NCBI RefSeq assembly: GCF_042432445.1
Contig: NZ_JBHLXE010000046.1
Span: 9,006 to 73,005, forward strand
Source: Thorsellia kenyensis
GTDB taxonomy: Bacteria > Pseudomonadota > Gammaproteobacteria > Enterobacterales > Thorselliaceae
Direction: 5' to 3'
DNA: 64,000 bases
In this document: one piece after another, positions 17,370 through 26,934 of the stretch
How positions within the stretch are numbered: the stretch's first letter is position 1
Layout: the number at the start of each line of letters is the position of its first letter
Notes under the pieces: generated by a model
What the model saw: only the letters and a program-made list of their open reading frames with translations
What the model was told of the DNA's origin: nothing
Database searches by the model: none
Program-made: the position numbers and the translations under genes

Positions 17370-19244
17370 TTACATTACCAAGCGGCGTAAATCAGAAATA
17401 ACTGCACCGAGGTAAGTGATAAAGCGTGCGCCATCAGCGCCATCTATCACGCGGTGATCGTAGGATAAAGAAAGTGGAAGCATAAGCTTCGGTGCAAATT
17501 CTTTACCGTTCCACACAGGTTTCATTGCAGATTTAGATACGCCAAGAATAGCTACTTCAGGCGCATTGACGATAGGTGTAAATGAAGTACCCCCCAATCC
17601 ACCTAAACTAGAGATAGTAAAGCATCCTCCTTGCATATCTGATGCAGTTAATTTTCCTTCACGCGCTTTTTTTGAAATAACCATCAACTCGCGAGAAAGT
17701 TCAATAATGCCTTTATTATTCACATCTTTAAAAACAGGTACTACAAGACCATTAGGTGTATCTACGGCAACGCCAATGTTAATATATTTTTTTAATATTA
17801 ACTTTTGTCCATCTTCAGAAAGAGAACTATTAAAGCGAGGGAACTCCTCCAAAGCTTTAGCTACCGCTTTCATTAAGAAAACTAATGGTGTGTACTTAAC
17901 ATCCAATTTTCTCTTTTCTGCTTCCTGATTTTGTTGCTTACGAAATGCCTCTAGATCTGAAATATCAACTTCATCAAATTGTGTTACATGAGGAATCATC
18001 ACCCAATTTCGGCTCAAGTTAGCGCCACTCAGTTTTTGGATTCTAGATAAATCCACTTCTTCTATAGCACCAAATTTAGCAAAATCAACTTTTGGCCAAG
18101 GAATTAATCCTAATCCAGCACCACCATTGCTGCTCGCACCAGATTCTAATCGCTGTACAGCTTCTTTTACGTACGCTTGAACATCTTCACGTAAAATTCT
18201 ATTCTTACGCCCTGTACCTTTAACTTTTGCCAGGTTAACACCAAATTCACGGGCCAAGCGACGGACTAAAGGAGTTGCATGTACATACGCTTGGTTCACC
18301 TCAAATTCATTTTTTGATGTATTTGATTGAGAAACAGGAGCAGGTTGTGCAGTAGTTACCGGTGAAACAGCCTGTGCCTTCACTGGCGCTTTTTGTTCAG
18401 GACCATCCGATGATGCGCCTGATACAGTAAAGACCATGATGTTAGATCCTGTCTTGACCTTATCACCGACGTTAATTGTAATTTCGCTCACTATTCCATC
18501 TTCTTGAGCTGGGACTTCCATTGAAGCTTTATCGCCTTCAACTACAATCAACGATTGATCTTTCTTGACTGTATCACCAACCTTAACCAAAATTTCCGTA
18601 ACATCAACTTCATCTGAACCAATATCTGGTACAGTGATGACTTTAGTATGACTTGTTGCTAGAGGTGATGCTAATTGTGCAGGAGAACTGGTCTGAGTTG
18701 CAGAACTTGATCCAGAAATAGAAAATACCATGACTGCAGATCCAGTTTTTACTTTATCTCCAACTTTAATTGTAATTTCACTCACTATCCCTGCTTTAGG
18801 AGAAGGAACTTCCATAGAAGCTTTATCTCCTTCAACTACCATCAATGATTGATCAATTGAGATATTATCACCGACTTTTACTAATATTTCCGTGACATCT
18901 ACCTCATCTTCGCCAATATCTGGTACAAAAATTGTTTCTAATTCGACTGCTGCAGGTGCAGAAGCTTCAACAGATTTAGGCGTAGGCGCACTTGGAGTAG
19001 AAGAGGCTGAATCTTGTGCATCAAACATCATGATTAAAGAGCCTGTTTTCACTTTGTCACCGACATTAATTAAAATTTTAGCCACGGTGCCACTTGTTGA
19101 TGCAGGAACTTCCATTGAGGCTTTATCACCCTCAACCACCATTAATGATTGATCTGCAGTAATTTTATCGCCTACTTTTACCAAAATTTCAGTGACATCA
19201 ACTTCATCATCTCCAATATCTGGTACAAAAATTTCTATTGTCAT
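17370..19244 (-). CDS. aceF: Dihydrolipoyllysine acetyltransferase (E2) of pyruvate dehydrogenase, three lipoyl domains
   Basis: The 624-residue E2 core protein has three tandem lipoyl domains, each with the lipoylation motif GDKASMEVP (Lys41, Lys141, Lys239). Alanine/proline/serine-rich linkers separate them. The E1/E3-binding domain follows at about 321-357 (ATPLVRRLAREFGV). The catalytic acetyltransferase domain is C-terminal, ending with YDHRVIDGADGARF (His597, Asp601). Three lipoyl domains is the enterobacterial arrangement. It starts 18 bases after the aceE stop, so the two are translationally close. Confidence 0.98.
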   Translation of the reverse strand: MTIEIFVPDIGDDEVDVTEILVKVGDKITADQSLMVVEGDKASMEVPASTSGTVAKILINVGDKVKTGSLIMMFDAQDSASSTPSAPTPKSVEASAPAAVELETIFVPDIGEDEVDVTEILVKVGDNISIDQSLMVVEGDKASMEVPSPKAGIVSEITIKVGDKVKTGSAVMVFSISGSSSATQTSSPAQLASPLATSHTKVITVPDIGSDEVDVTEILVKVGDTVKKDQSLIVVEGDKASMEVPAQEDGIVSEITINVGDKVKTGSNIMVFTVSGASSDGPEQKAPVKAQAVSPVTTAQPAPVSQSNTSKNEFEVNQAYVHATPLVRRLAREFGVNLAKVKGTGRKNRILREDVQAYVKEAVQRLESGASSNGGAGLGLIPWPKVDFAKFGAIEEVDLSRIQKLSGANLSRNWVMIPHVTQFDEVDISDLEAFRKQQNQEAEKRKLDVKYTPLVFLMKAVAKALEEFPRFNSSLSEDGQKLILKKYINIGVAVDTPNGLVVPVFKDVNNKGIIELSRELMVISKKAREGKLTASDMQGGCFTISSLGGLGGTSFTPIVNAPEVAILGVSKSAMKPVWNGKEFAPKLMLPLSLSYDHRVIDGADGARFITYLGAVISDLRRLVM

Positions 19245-19262
19245 GTTAAGTCCTCTTATTTA

Positions 19263-21923
19263 TTAAGCCAAACGTGGATTGACTTTGTCACTATTAATAC
19301 CATATTTATTGATGGCCGATTGAACAACTTCTTTCGTTACCACGCCTTTCTCTGCTAATTGAGATAGTGCAGCGATAACAACATAGTGTTCATCGACTTC
19401 AAAATGATTGCGAAGATTATCACGACTGTCTGAACGGCCAAAACCATCCGTACCTAATACAGCATAGTGTGCTGATGGTACAAAACGACGTACCTGTTCA
19501 GCAAATAATTTCATATAGTCTGTTGAGGCAACAGTGACAGTATCTTCTAACACTGACGTGATATAAGGAACTTTCGGTGCTTCTGTTGGATGCAATAAAT
19601 TCCAACGTTCACAATCTTGACCATCACGGGCTAATTCAGTAAATGAAGTAACACTATAGACATCACTACCTATACCAAATTCAGTAGAAAGTAACTCTGC
19701 TGCAATACGTACATGACGTAAAATTGCACCTGAACCGAGCAGTTGTACCTTAGCTTTATCGCCTGAATAAGATTCCAATTTATAAATTCCTTTACGAATT
19801 CCTTCTTCCACACCTTGTGGCATAGCTGGCATTGCGTAGTTTTCATTAAGTGTAGTAATGTAATAGTAAATATTTTCTGGATTATCACCATACATACGCA
19901 CTAAACCATCATGCATAATTACCGCAACTTCATAAGCAAAAGCTGGATCATATGAAATACAATTTGGCACTGTTAACGCTTGAATATGACTATGGCCATC
20001 TTCATGCTGAAGTCCTTCACCATTAAGCGTTGTTCTACCAGATGTTCCACCGATTAAGAAACCTCTAGCATGTTGATCACCTGCTAACCAGCAAAGATCG
20101 CCGATGCGTTGGAAACCAAACATTGAGTAGTAAATATAGAAAGGAATCATAGGTAAATCATTAGTACTGTAAGAGGTTGCAGCAGCTAACCAAGATGCCA
20201 TCGCACCAGCTTCATTAATTCCCTCTTGTAAAATTTGACCTTGTTCATCTTCTTTATAATAGGCCACTAGTTCTTTATCTTGCGGTGTGTACTGCTGACC
20301 TCTTGCACTATAAATACCAATTTGACGGAAAAGCCCTTCCATACCAAATGTTCTTGCTTCATCAGCTAATATTGGTACTAGGTGTTCTTTAATATCTGAT
20401 TTAAGCATAACGTTTAACGCACGAACAAAAGCAATTGTGGTAGAAATTTCACGTTTTTGCTCTTCGAAAAGCGCACTAAATTCACTTAATTCAGGTAATT
20501 TAAGTTTATGAGTGCTTTCCTTTAAGCGTGTAGGTAAGTATCCACCTAGCGCTTGGCGACGAGCGTGCAGATATTCATACTCTTCTGAGCCTTTTTCAAA
20601 AGTCAAAAAGGCGAGAGACTCGACTTGTTCATCAGTAGCAGGCACATTAAAACGATCACGGAATAATTTAACATCATCCATGTCCATTTTTTTCACTTGA
20701 TGCGCAATATTTTTTCCTTCAGCTGCATTACCCATACCGTAACCTTTAACCGTTTGAGCAAGTATTACTGTAGGTTGACCTTTCGTTTCTGCAGCTTTTT
20801 TGAAAGCGGCATACACTTTTTTTACATCGTGACCACCACGGTTTAGTGACCAAATTTCAGCATCTGACATATCTGCAACGAGTGCAGCTGTTTCTGGGTA
20901 ACGACCAAAGAAATGTTCACGAACATATGCGCCATCTTTAGATTTTAATCTTTGGAAATCACCATCTACTGTTTCATTCATTAACTGTATTAATTTACCT
21001 GAAGTATCTTTTGCAAATAATGCATCCCAACGCTCACCCCAAAGCACTTTAATGACATTCCAGCCTGCACCAGCAAAAATACCTTCAAGCTCATTAACAA
21101 TCTTACCATTACCAGTCACTGGTCCATCAAGACGCTGTAAGTTACAGTTAATAATAAAACATAAATTATCTAATTTATCGCGGGTAGCAACGGTAATAAC
21201 GCCTTTAGATTCAGGTTCATCCATTTCACCATCACCTAAGAAAGCATAGACTCGTTGATTTGAAGTATCCTTAAGGCCACGGTTGTCTAAATATTTCAAA
21301 AATTTAGCTTGATATAACGCATTTAACGGGCCTAACCCCATAGATACAGTTGGAAATTGCCAAAATTCAGGCATTAAATGTGGATGAGGATAAGAAGATA
21401 AACCATTGCCATTTAATTCTTGACGGAAATTACTCAATTGTTCTTCAGTTAAACGCCCCTCAACAAATGCACGAGAATAAATACCAGGAGAAATATGACC
21501 TTGAAAATAAACTAAGTCTCCACCATCTTGTGCTGTGCGAGCTCTAAAGAAGTGATTAAATCCGACCTCATACATAGTTGAGGCTGATTGATAAGAAGAA
21601 AGATGTCCGCCAAGTTCAAGATCTTTTTTCGACGCTCTTAAGACCATCATGATAGCATTCCAACGAATGACTGAGCGTATACGTCTTTCTAAATCACTAT
21701 TACCAGGATAAGTTGGCTCATTTTCTAAACTGATTGAGTTAATGTAGTCTCTTGCAGTGGTACCAGTGGCTATGTTAACACCACCATTATTGGCTTTATC
21801 TATCAATTGTTCCAACAAATATTGAGCGCGTTCAACGCCCTCTTCTCTGATAACAGATTCAATCGCCTGGAGCCAATCTTGTGTTTCAATAGGATCGACA
21901 TCTTGAGTTAGTTTTGTTGACAT
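19263..21923 (-). CDS. aceE: Pyruvate dehydrogenase E1 component, homodimeric type
   Basis: E1 decarboxylates pyruvate with thiamine diphosphate and acetylates the E2 lipoyl groups. From the ATG at 21923 it has 886 residues, like E. coli AceE (887). GDGEMDEPES begins the ThDP/Mg motif, which continues through NLQRLDGPV. HEDGHSHIQ and GTDGFGRSDSR are E1-typical. GAGGA eight bases upstream fixes this start; an ATG at 21938 overlaps that Shine-Dalgarno sequence and is unlikely to be used. It follows pdhR by 63 bases. Confidence 0.98.
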   Translation of the reverse strand: MSTKLTQDVDPIETQDWLQAIESVIREEGVERAQYLLEQLIDKANNGGVNIATGTTARDYINSISLENEPTYPGNSDLERRIRSVIRWNAIMMVLRASKKDLELGGHLSSYQSASTMYEVGFNHFFRARTAQDGGDLVYFQGHISPGIYSRAFVEGRLTEEQLSNFRQELNGNGLSSYPHPHLMPEFWQFPTVSMGLGPLNALYQAKFLKYLDNRGLKDTSNQRVYAFLGDGEMDEPESKGVITVATRDKLDNLCFIINCNLQRLDGPVTGNGKIVNELEGIFAGAGWNVIKVLWGERWDALFAKDTSGKLIQLMNETVDGDFQRLKSKDGAYVREHFFGRYPETAALVADMSDAEIWSLNRGGHDVKKVYAAFKKAAETKGQPTVILAQTVKGYGMGNAAEGKNIAHQVKKMDMDDVKLFRDRFNVPATDEQVESLAFLTFEKGSEEYEYLHARRQALGGYLPTRLKESTHKLKLPELSEFSALFEEQKREISTTIAFVRALNVMLKSDIKEHLVPILADEARTFGMEGLFRQIGIYSARGQQYTPQDKELVAYYKEDEQGQILQEGINEAGAMASWLAAATSYSTNDLPMIPFYIYYSMFGFQRIGDLCWLAGDQHARGFLIGGTSGRTTLNGEGLQHEDGHSHIQALTVPNCISYDPAFAYEVAVIMHDGLVRMYGDNPENIYYYITTLNENYAMPAMPQGVEEGIRKGIYKLESYSGDKAKVQLLGSGAILRHVRIAAELLSTEFGIGSDVYSVTSFTELARDGQDCERWNLLHPTEAPKVPYITSVLEDTVTVASTDYMKLFAEQVRRFVPSAHYAVLGTDGFGRSDSRDNLRNHFEVDEHYVVIAALSQLAEKGVVTKEVVQSAINKYGINSDKVNPRLA

Positions 21924-21986
21924 AATATACGTCCTCATGGGTTAGTAAATAATACTCAAAAATATAATATTTCATACGACTGCATA

Positions 21987-22766
21987 TTATATTGCTGACT
22001 TGCTGTCCTCTCTTTGCAAACGACGTAATGAACGTTCCCGTCTAGTTTGCTCCTTGGTAACTTCTAAAATTGTTTCTTCAATAAAGGCTAAATGGCGATT
22101 AGACGCCTCTCTTGCTTCTGAAGGATCTCTTGCTAAGATTGCATTTAACACATTTGCTCGATGTTGACTGAGTTTAGGTAGAGTCTCCTCTTTAGAATAC
22201 AAGAGTTTAAAATTATTTTTTATATTCGTCTCTAAAATAGGTATGAGCGCATGTAGTAAATGCAACAATACAATATTATGCGCAGCTTCTGTAACACAAA
22301 TATGGTACTGCAGTACAGCCGTTGCTTCTGCATCAATATTGCCACTTCTCTGTGCTTCTTGAATAGCATTATGCTTTAATTTTAATAAAGATAAGTCTTC
22401 TTCTGTTCCACGTAATGCGGCATAGTAAGCTGATATACCTTCTAAGGCATGCCTAGTCTCTAACAAGTCAAATTGAGATTCAGGATGCGATGCTAGTAGT
22501 TCAGTTAAAGGATCGCTGAGACTTTGCCACAAATTCGATTGAACAAATGTTCCGCCCCCCTGCTTACGATACAGTAAGCCTTTTGCCTCTAATCTAAGAA
22601 TAGCTTCTCTTAATGAAGGTCTTGAAACATCAAAGGCAATAGCAAGCTCTCTTTCGGGAAGAAGTTTTTCGCCTGGCCTTAAAGACCCTTCTAAAATCAG
22701 TTTTTCTATTTGTTGCTCTACCGCATCAGATACTTTAGGTTGTCTGACTTTATTAAAACTTTTCAA
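21987..22766 (-). CDS. pdhR: Pyruvate dehydrogenase complex repressor PdhR (GntR/FadR family)
   Basis: PdhR represses the pdh operon until pyruvate binds. The N-terminal winged helix includes ILEGSLRPGEKLLPERELA, SRPSLREAILRLEAKGLL and QGGGTFVQS. The C-terminal FCD ligand domain has LLETRHALEGISAYYAALR, TEAAHNIVLLHLLHAL and SHRHLAFIEE-like segments. Similarity to E. coli PdhR is high over its whole 259 residues. It is the first gene of pdhR-aceEF-lpdA, with its probable operator 102 bases upstream. Confidence 0.96.
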   Translation of the reverse strand: MKSFNKVRQPKVSDAVEQQIEKLILEGSLRPGEKLLPERELAIAFDVSRPSLREAILRLEAKGLLYRKQGGGTFVQSNLWQSLSDPLTELLASHPESQFDLLETRHALEGISAYYAALRGTEEDLSLLKLKHNAIQEAQRSGNIDAEATAVLQYHICVTEAAHNIVLLHLLHALIPILETNIKNNFKLLYSKEETLPKLSQHRANVLNAILARDPSEAREASNRHLAFIEETILEVTKEQTRRERSLRRLQREDSKSAI

Positions 22767-22867
22767 GTTTACCAGCCTTTTAATGCAAGTTTATCCTATT
22801 TAACTTTAAAAAAATCGCGATTCAAGGACAAAATGTCACAATAAAGCCCGATAAAAATGTACTTTTT

Positions 22868-22886
22868 AAAATGGTATGACCATTTT
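22868..22886. promoter_or_regulatory. PdhR operator upstream of pdhR
   Basis: AAAATGGT and ACCATTTT flank a 3-base spacer, giving the TGGT-N3-ACCA core of the PdhR operator (consensus ATTGGTNNNACCAAT). On the minus strand it sits between a candidate -35 TTGAAA (22885-22890) and an A-rich -10 region. Binding there would block the promoter, giving autoregulation. Confidence 0.75.
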
Positions 22887-23012
22887 TCAAAAATAATGTG
22901 CGTAAGTTAACAAACTCTTATTGAGCTGTCTAGTCAGAATTGAAACAAAATCGCCTTTAATCACATTAAAGAACGCATCTTGACCTAAATTGACGAAATA
23001 CTACCTGATTAG

Positions 23013-23032
23013 ATTGGAATATACATTCCAAT
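23013..23032. repeat. 20-bp inverted repeat upstream of dsbC
   Basis: ATTGGAAT and ATTCCAAT flank ATAC. It lies about 160 bases before dsbC and about 250 before pdhR. It looks like an operator, but I cannot assign a regulator. The rest of the 22767-23191 gap shows no further gene. Confidence 0.5.
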
Positions 23033-23191
23033 TTTACACAATACCCCCTATAATCAAGTAATGAATGATTTTTAATTATTTTTTCCAGTCAGTAGTATCG
23101 CATTTGTAAGGTTAAGGAATAGCATAACTCCTGACATCACAATAAAAATAGTGTCAATACTCACTTTTTCCCTATTACTTATGGAGCTAAC

Positions 23192-23884
23192 ATGTCCTTT
23201 ATTCGCAATTTACTTACTATTGCCACATTTTTAAGCCTACCGCTTTCAGCTCTGGCTAATCAAGCTATTGAAAATAAATTAAATCAATTGGGTGTCAATA
23301 TAAAAACAATAGAAGAGTCCCCACTTAAAGGAATTAAAACAGTAACGACTGAACAAGGCGTGATGTTAGCTTCTGAAGATGGCAATTTTTTATTCACAGG
23401 CGAACTGTATGATTTGAGTGGAGAGACTCCTGTTAATTACATGATAGCTAAGCTTAAAGGTGAAGTGGATAAACTGAGCGATGAAATGATAGTCTATCCT
23501 GCCAAAAATGAAAAATTTTCGATAACTGTTTTCACTGATATTACGTGTGGCTACTGCCAAAAACTTCACGAGCAAATCAATGAATATAATGACTTAGGGA
23601 TTACAGTGAAATATCTTGCTTTTCCAAGGCAAGGCCCTACGTCTGAAAATGCAGATAATATGCAGTCTGTATGGTGTATGGCGGAAAGAAACAAGGCTTT
23701 TGATCTTGCGACTTCAGGTGAACTACCCGCTAAAGCAACTTGTGATATTGATATTAAAACGCATTATAACTTAGGTAATCAAATGGGTGTAACTGGTACA
23801 CCTGCTATCATTACACCTAATGGTAATCTTGTTCCCGGTTATTTACCACCCCAAGACATGCTAAGCATGCTACAAAATCAATAG
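23192..23884 (+). CDS. dsbC: Periplasmic disulphide-bond isomerase DsbC
   Basis: The 230-residue precursor has a signal peptide of about 22 residues ending LSALA. It continues with an N-terminal dimerisation domain and a thioredoxin fold. The active site is FTDITCGYCQKLH (Cys119, Cys122). The cis-proline loop is GVTGTPAI, and two further cysteines (VWCMAE and ATCD) correspond to the structural disulphide of DsbC. It rearranges wrong disulphides in the periplasm. DsbA is encoded at the other end of the window; the reductant DsbD is not in view. Confidence 0.96.
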   Translation: MSFIRNLLTIATFLSLPLSALANQAIENKLNQLGVNIKTIEESPLKGIKTVTTEQGVMLASEDGNFLFTGELYDLSGETPVNYMIAKLKGEVDKLSDEMIVYPAKNEKFSITVFTDITCGYCQKLHEQINEYNDLGITVKYLAFPRQGPTSENADNMQSVWCMAERNKAFDLATSGELPAKATCDIDIKTHYNLGNQMGVTGTPAIITPNGNLVPGYLPPQDMLSMLQNQ

Positions 23885-23896
23885 AACCATTACATT

Positions 23897-23928
23897 ACAA
23901 CACTTTGCTATCATTAGCAAAGTGTTGT
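23897..23928 (+). terminator. Strong hairpin after dsbC
   Basis: ACAACACTTTGCTA pairs perfectly with TAGCAAAGTGTTGT around the loop TCAT, a 14-bp stem. Only a short T-poor tract follows, so termination may be incomplete or rely on the stem alone. Confidence 0.65.
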
Positions 23929-24242
23929 TAACAAAATCCTATAAGGCTTATTATCCATTCATATCTTATATTTATTTTATGAGCTAGAAATAATTATACG
24001 TTTTCTGCTGTATAAATTATTGAATAAAATATTACCTAGAGTGCAAAAAACACTCACTAAAAGCATATTCTCCTCATTACTCTTCAATTTCAAATACCGT
24101 GGCTGCATGGCACCCTTTGGTGACACATTATCCTAACATATCTATCTCTATTCCTATATGCTCGATTCATTTGTCAATAATAGGCTTGCAAAACTATACT
24201 TTTTTATCCATGATTTCTAAAACTGATTTTTACATTATTTAC
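23929..24242. other. Intergenic stretch without a recognisable gene
   Basis: Both strands carry only short frames. I see no tRNA, riboswitch or repeat here. Confidence 0.5.
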
Positions 24243-24264
24243 TTAATTAAGTTAACTTAATTAA
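24243..24264. repeat. Perfect 22-bp palindrome upstream of pnuC
   Basis: TTAATTAAGTT is followed directly by its reverse complement. It lies about 104 bases before the pnuC ATG and about 54 before a TATAAT at 24318-24323. It does not match the NadR (TGTTTA-N6-TAAACA) or NrtR consensus as I know them. It may be an operator or a cruciform-prone AT palindrome. Confidence 0.6.
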
Positions 24265-24367
24265 AATTTTGTTTGATATATAAAACAATTCGATCAATAA
24301 TATACAAACTTGTTTAGTATAATGCTTTCAAATGATATTTATGGTTTATCATTAATTAGGAGGTTTT

Positions 24368-25084
24368 ATGTTCCCGTTTTTAGCTAACAATATTATTGAT
24401 GATCTCAAAGGATGGTCTTTAAAAGGTTATTCAATTTTCTTTGTTGCGATTGCAGCTATGATAATTATTTGTATCTCGTTTGAATCTTCTTGGATTGAAA
24501 TTGTCTCTTCAATTACTGGTGTAATCGGAGTAATTCTGATAGCTCAAGCCAAACTATCTGGCTATTTTTATGCGATCATCGCTACCTCTACCTATGCATT
24601 TATTGCCTACCAATATCATTTTTTTGGAGAAGCGATTGCTTATGCGTTTTTATTTCTGCCACTTCAATTCATTGGCTATTTCCACTGGTTCAAAAATTTA
24701 AGAAAAGATAAAAATAAGAAAAAAGTCGAAGTAATCACTAAAAAATTAACTACCCAGCAGACTCCCTTACTCATCACCTTCACTTTCATTAGTATTTTCA
24801 TCTATGCTTTATTAATGCAAAAAATAGGTGGGCACCAACCTGGCCTTGACTCTGCTACAGCGGTATTAAATGTTGTTGGTACACTACTCATGGTATTAAG
24901 GTACCAAGAACAATGGCTTGCTTGGATTGCAGTAAATATAACGGCAATTGCACTTTGGGTACTGGCTGTTCTTGAAAATAAAAATGAAGGAATGGCGATT
25001 TTAGCCATGTGGACGATTTATCTTATTAATTCAATTTATGGATATATCGTATGGAGACAAAAAAATAAGCTAGAAAAAATATAA
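24368..25084 (+). CDS. pnuC: Nicotinamide riboside transporter PnuC
   Basis: This 238-residue inner-membrane protein has about seven hydrophobic segments. The family pattern is seen in ITGVIGVILIAQAKLSGYFY, FLPLQFIGYFHWFKN and YQEQWLAWIAVNITAIALWV. PnuC takes up nicotinamide riboside, which is trapped by phosphorylation in the NAD salvage pathway. AGGAGG lies just before the ATG. A TATAAT at 24318 is a good -10 box. No NAD-linked gene is adjacent, and NadR/NadX are not in the window. Confidence 0.92.
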   Translation: MFPFLANNIIDDLKGWSLKGYSIFFVAIAAMIIICISFESSWIEIVSSITGVIGVILIAQAKLSGYFYAIIATSTYAFIAYQYHFFGEAIAYAFLFLPLQFIGYFHWFKNLRKDKNKKKVEVITKKLTTQQTPLLITFTFISIFIYALLMQKIGGHQPGLDSATAVLNVVGTLLMVLRYQEQWLAWIAVNITAIALWVLAVLENKNEGMAILAMWTIYLINSIYGYIVWRQKNKLEKI

Positions 25085-25176
25085 AGAAGTTCAATATAAT
25101 AGTTGAATAGAAATATTAAAATTAGCGTAGCAATTTAACTAACGAAGAAGGTAATTTATAACGTTATTCAAAGAGC

Positions 25177-25282
25177 TATACCCAATGGAAATCAAGATGC
25201 AGGTTTTGGTATTATTTAACCTCCACTAAATGGACATTCGGATACTATCTACACCTGCAACTTGAAGTAACTCAAGTATATA
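25177..25282. repeat. Imperfect inverted-repeat element
   Basis: The left arm begins TATACCCAATGGAAATCAAG and ends GATGCAGGT (25177-25204). The right arm begins ACCTGCAACTTGAAG and ends AAGTATATA (25253-25282). The two are imperfect reverse complements separated by about 48 bases. Similar arms (tatacc...cttcaagttgcagg) are scattered in some Enterobacterales genomes, as I recall. This looks like a decayed small non-coding repeat or MITE. The rest of the 306-base gap is empty. Confidence 0.55.
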
Positions 25283-25390
25283 CCTATTTAAATGACTAAA
25301 TTTAGATGATTTTTGAAGGTCCATCATTCAACTTACATTTAAATGAATCTGTAAAAGCAGTAAATATAATTGCAAGTCAATTCAATTAGA

Positions 25391-25816
25391 CTAAGAAGAA
25401 GGATTTTCTTCAAACCAGCTTTCTAAAATAACAACAGCCGAAGTTGAGTCAACATCCCTTTTTGATAAGCCTTTAAATCCTTTGTCTTGAAAAAGTCGGG
25501 ATTTTGCTTCGACACTACTCAATCGTTCATCTTGAAAAAACACATTAATATTGAATCTCCCGTTCAGCCTATTTCCAAAGCGTCTAGCTTTTTGTGTCAT
25601 GGGTTGCTCAGTACCATCCATATTCAATGGCAAACCAACTACAATATAATCAGGCTGCCATTCTTTAATCAATTTTTCAACTAAAAACCAATCTGGTGCA
25701 CCATCTGTGGCTTTCAGCGCCTTCAATGAATTTGCGCTTGCTGTGATGGTTTGTCCCACAGCAACGCCGATACTTGTCGTGCCAAAATCAAATCCTAATA
25801 CCGTTTTACTACTCAA
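25391..25816 (-). CDS. yqgF: Putative pre-16S rRNA nuclease YqgF (RuvX)
   Basis: The 141-residue protein has an RNase H-like fold with the family motifs LGFDFGTTSIGVAVG, IVVGLPLNMDGTEQPMT and FFQDERLSSVEAKSRL. A final DVDSTSAVVILESWF contains the conserved late aspartate. YqgF matures the 5' end of 16S rRNA. It follows gshB by 32 bases. In E. coli yqgE separates gshB from yqgF, and that gene is missing here. Confidence 0.93.
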   Translation of the reverse strand: MSSKTVLGFDFGTTSIGVAVGQTITASANSLKALKATDGAPDWFLVEKLIKEWQPDYIVVGLPLNMDGTEQPMTQKARRFGNRLNGRFNINVFFQDERLSSVEAKSRLFQDKGFKGLSKRDVDSTSAVVILESWFEENPSS

Positions 25817-25848
25817 ATTTCTTCTCCAATTACACCTATTAGTTGATT

Positions 25849-26817
25849 TTATATTTTCATTTCACTTAACCGTCTTTCAATTGCAGCAAACAATTTGTCC
25901 GTAATAGAAATATCAAAAGCTGCTTCTATCTCACGAATACATGTAGGGCTAGTGACATTAATCTCAGTCACTCTATCGCCAATGACATCTAACCCAACAA
26001 ACACTAATCCTTTTTCTTTCAAAACAGGACCAACTGCATTAGCTAACGCCCAATCACTTTCTGTCAGAGGTCTTGCTTCACCGCGACCACCAGCTGCTAA
26101 ATTACCTCTTGTCTCACCTTGCGCCGGAATTCTTGCTAAACAATATGGCATAGGCTCACCATCAACTATCAAAATACGCTTGTCCCCATCGATAATCGCT
26201 GGTTGATAACTTTGTACCATGCAATAAATTTGATTTAATTGAGTCAATGTCTCAATAATCACTGAAAGATTAGGATCTCCTTCTTTAACTCTAAAAATAG
26301 ATGAACCACCCATTCCATCTAAGGGTTTTAAAATAATATCTTTGTGAGTTTGATAAAACTGCCTTATTAATTCAGTTTTTCTAGTCACTAGTGTAGGAGG
26401 GGTTAAATCAGGAAACCATGCAGTAAATAATTTCTCATTACAGTCTCTTAAACTTTGCGGTTTATTGATTATAAGAGTACCTTCAACTTCTGCTCTTTCT
26501 AAAATATAGGTAGCATATATATACTCCGTATCAAAAGGAGGATCTTTTCTCATTAATATAACATCTAATTCATTTAAAGCGATGTCATGATCGCCTATAA
26601 ACTCAAACCAAGAATGAGTTTCATATGTTACTTTTAGTTTTTTGGCTGTAGCACGTGCCTCACCTGTATTTAAATAAAGATCCTTCATCTCCATATAAAA
26701 AAGTTCATAGCCTTTAGATTGTGCAGCAAGTAACATAGCAAAACTTGAATCTTTTTTAATATTAATTTCTTGTATGGGATCCATAACGATACCCAGTTTT
26801 TTTGGTAATTGACTCAT
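25849..26817 (-). CDS. gshB: Glutathione synthetase
   Basis: GshB joins gamma-glutamylcysteine and glycine using ATP. The 322-residue protein shows the ATP-grasp features KPLDGMGGSSIFRVKEGD, MVQSYQPAIIDGDKRILI and GLDVIGDRVTEINVTSPTC, plus the N-terminal IVMDPIQEINIKKDSSF typical of the bacterial family. It starts 118 bases from a perfect CRP consensus shared with the divergent fieF. Confidence 0.97.
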   Translation of the reverse strand: MSQLPKKLGIVMDPIQEINIKKDSSFAMLLAAQSKGYELFYMEMKDLYLNTGEARATAKKLKVTYETHSWFEFIGDHDIALNELDVILMRKDPPFDTEYIYATYILERAEVEGTLIINKPQSLRDCNEKLFTAWFPDLTPPTLVTRKTELIRQFYQTHKDIILKPLDGMGGSSIFRVKEGDPNLSVIIETLTQLNQIYCMVQSYQPAIIDGDKRILIVDGEPMPYCLARIPAQGETRGNLAAGGRGEARPLTESDWALANAVGPVLKEKGLVFVGLDVIGDRVTEINVTSPTCIREIEAAFDISITDKLFAAIERRLSEMKI

Positions 26818-26934
26818 AAGAACCTCAATTTATCTTAACAACGTTAATTTTTATCACAGTATTTAATAATATCAATAACTGACCTTTTTTAAACCGTTTT
26901 TTCCAGCTCACTTTAAAAAAACACAAAAATAGAA

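Noticed and set aside
17370..19244. DNA repeats of about 300 bases
   Set aside because: They are the three lipoyl domains of aceF, not a mobile or tandem repeat element.
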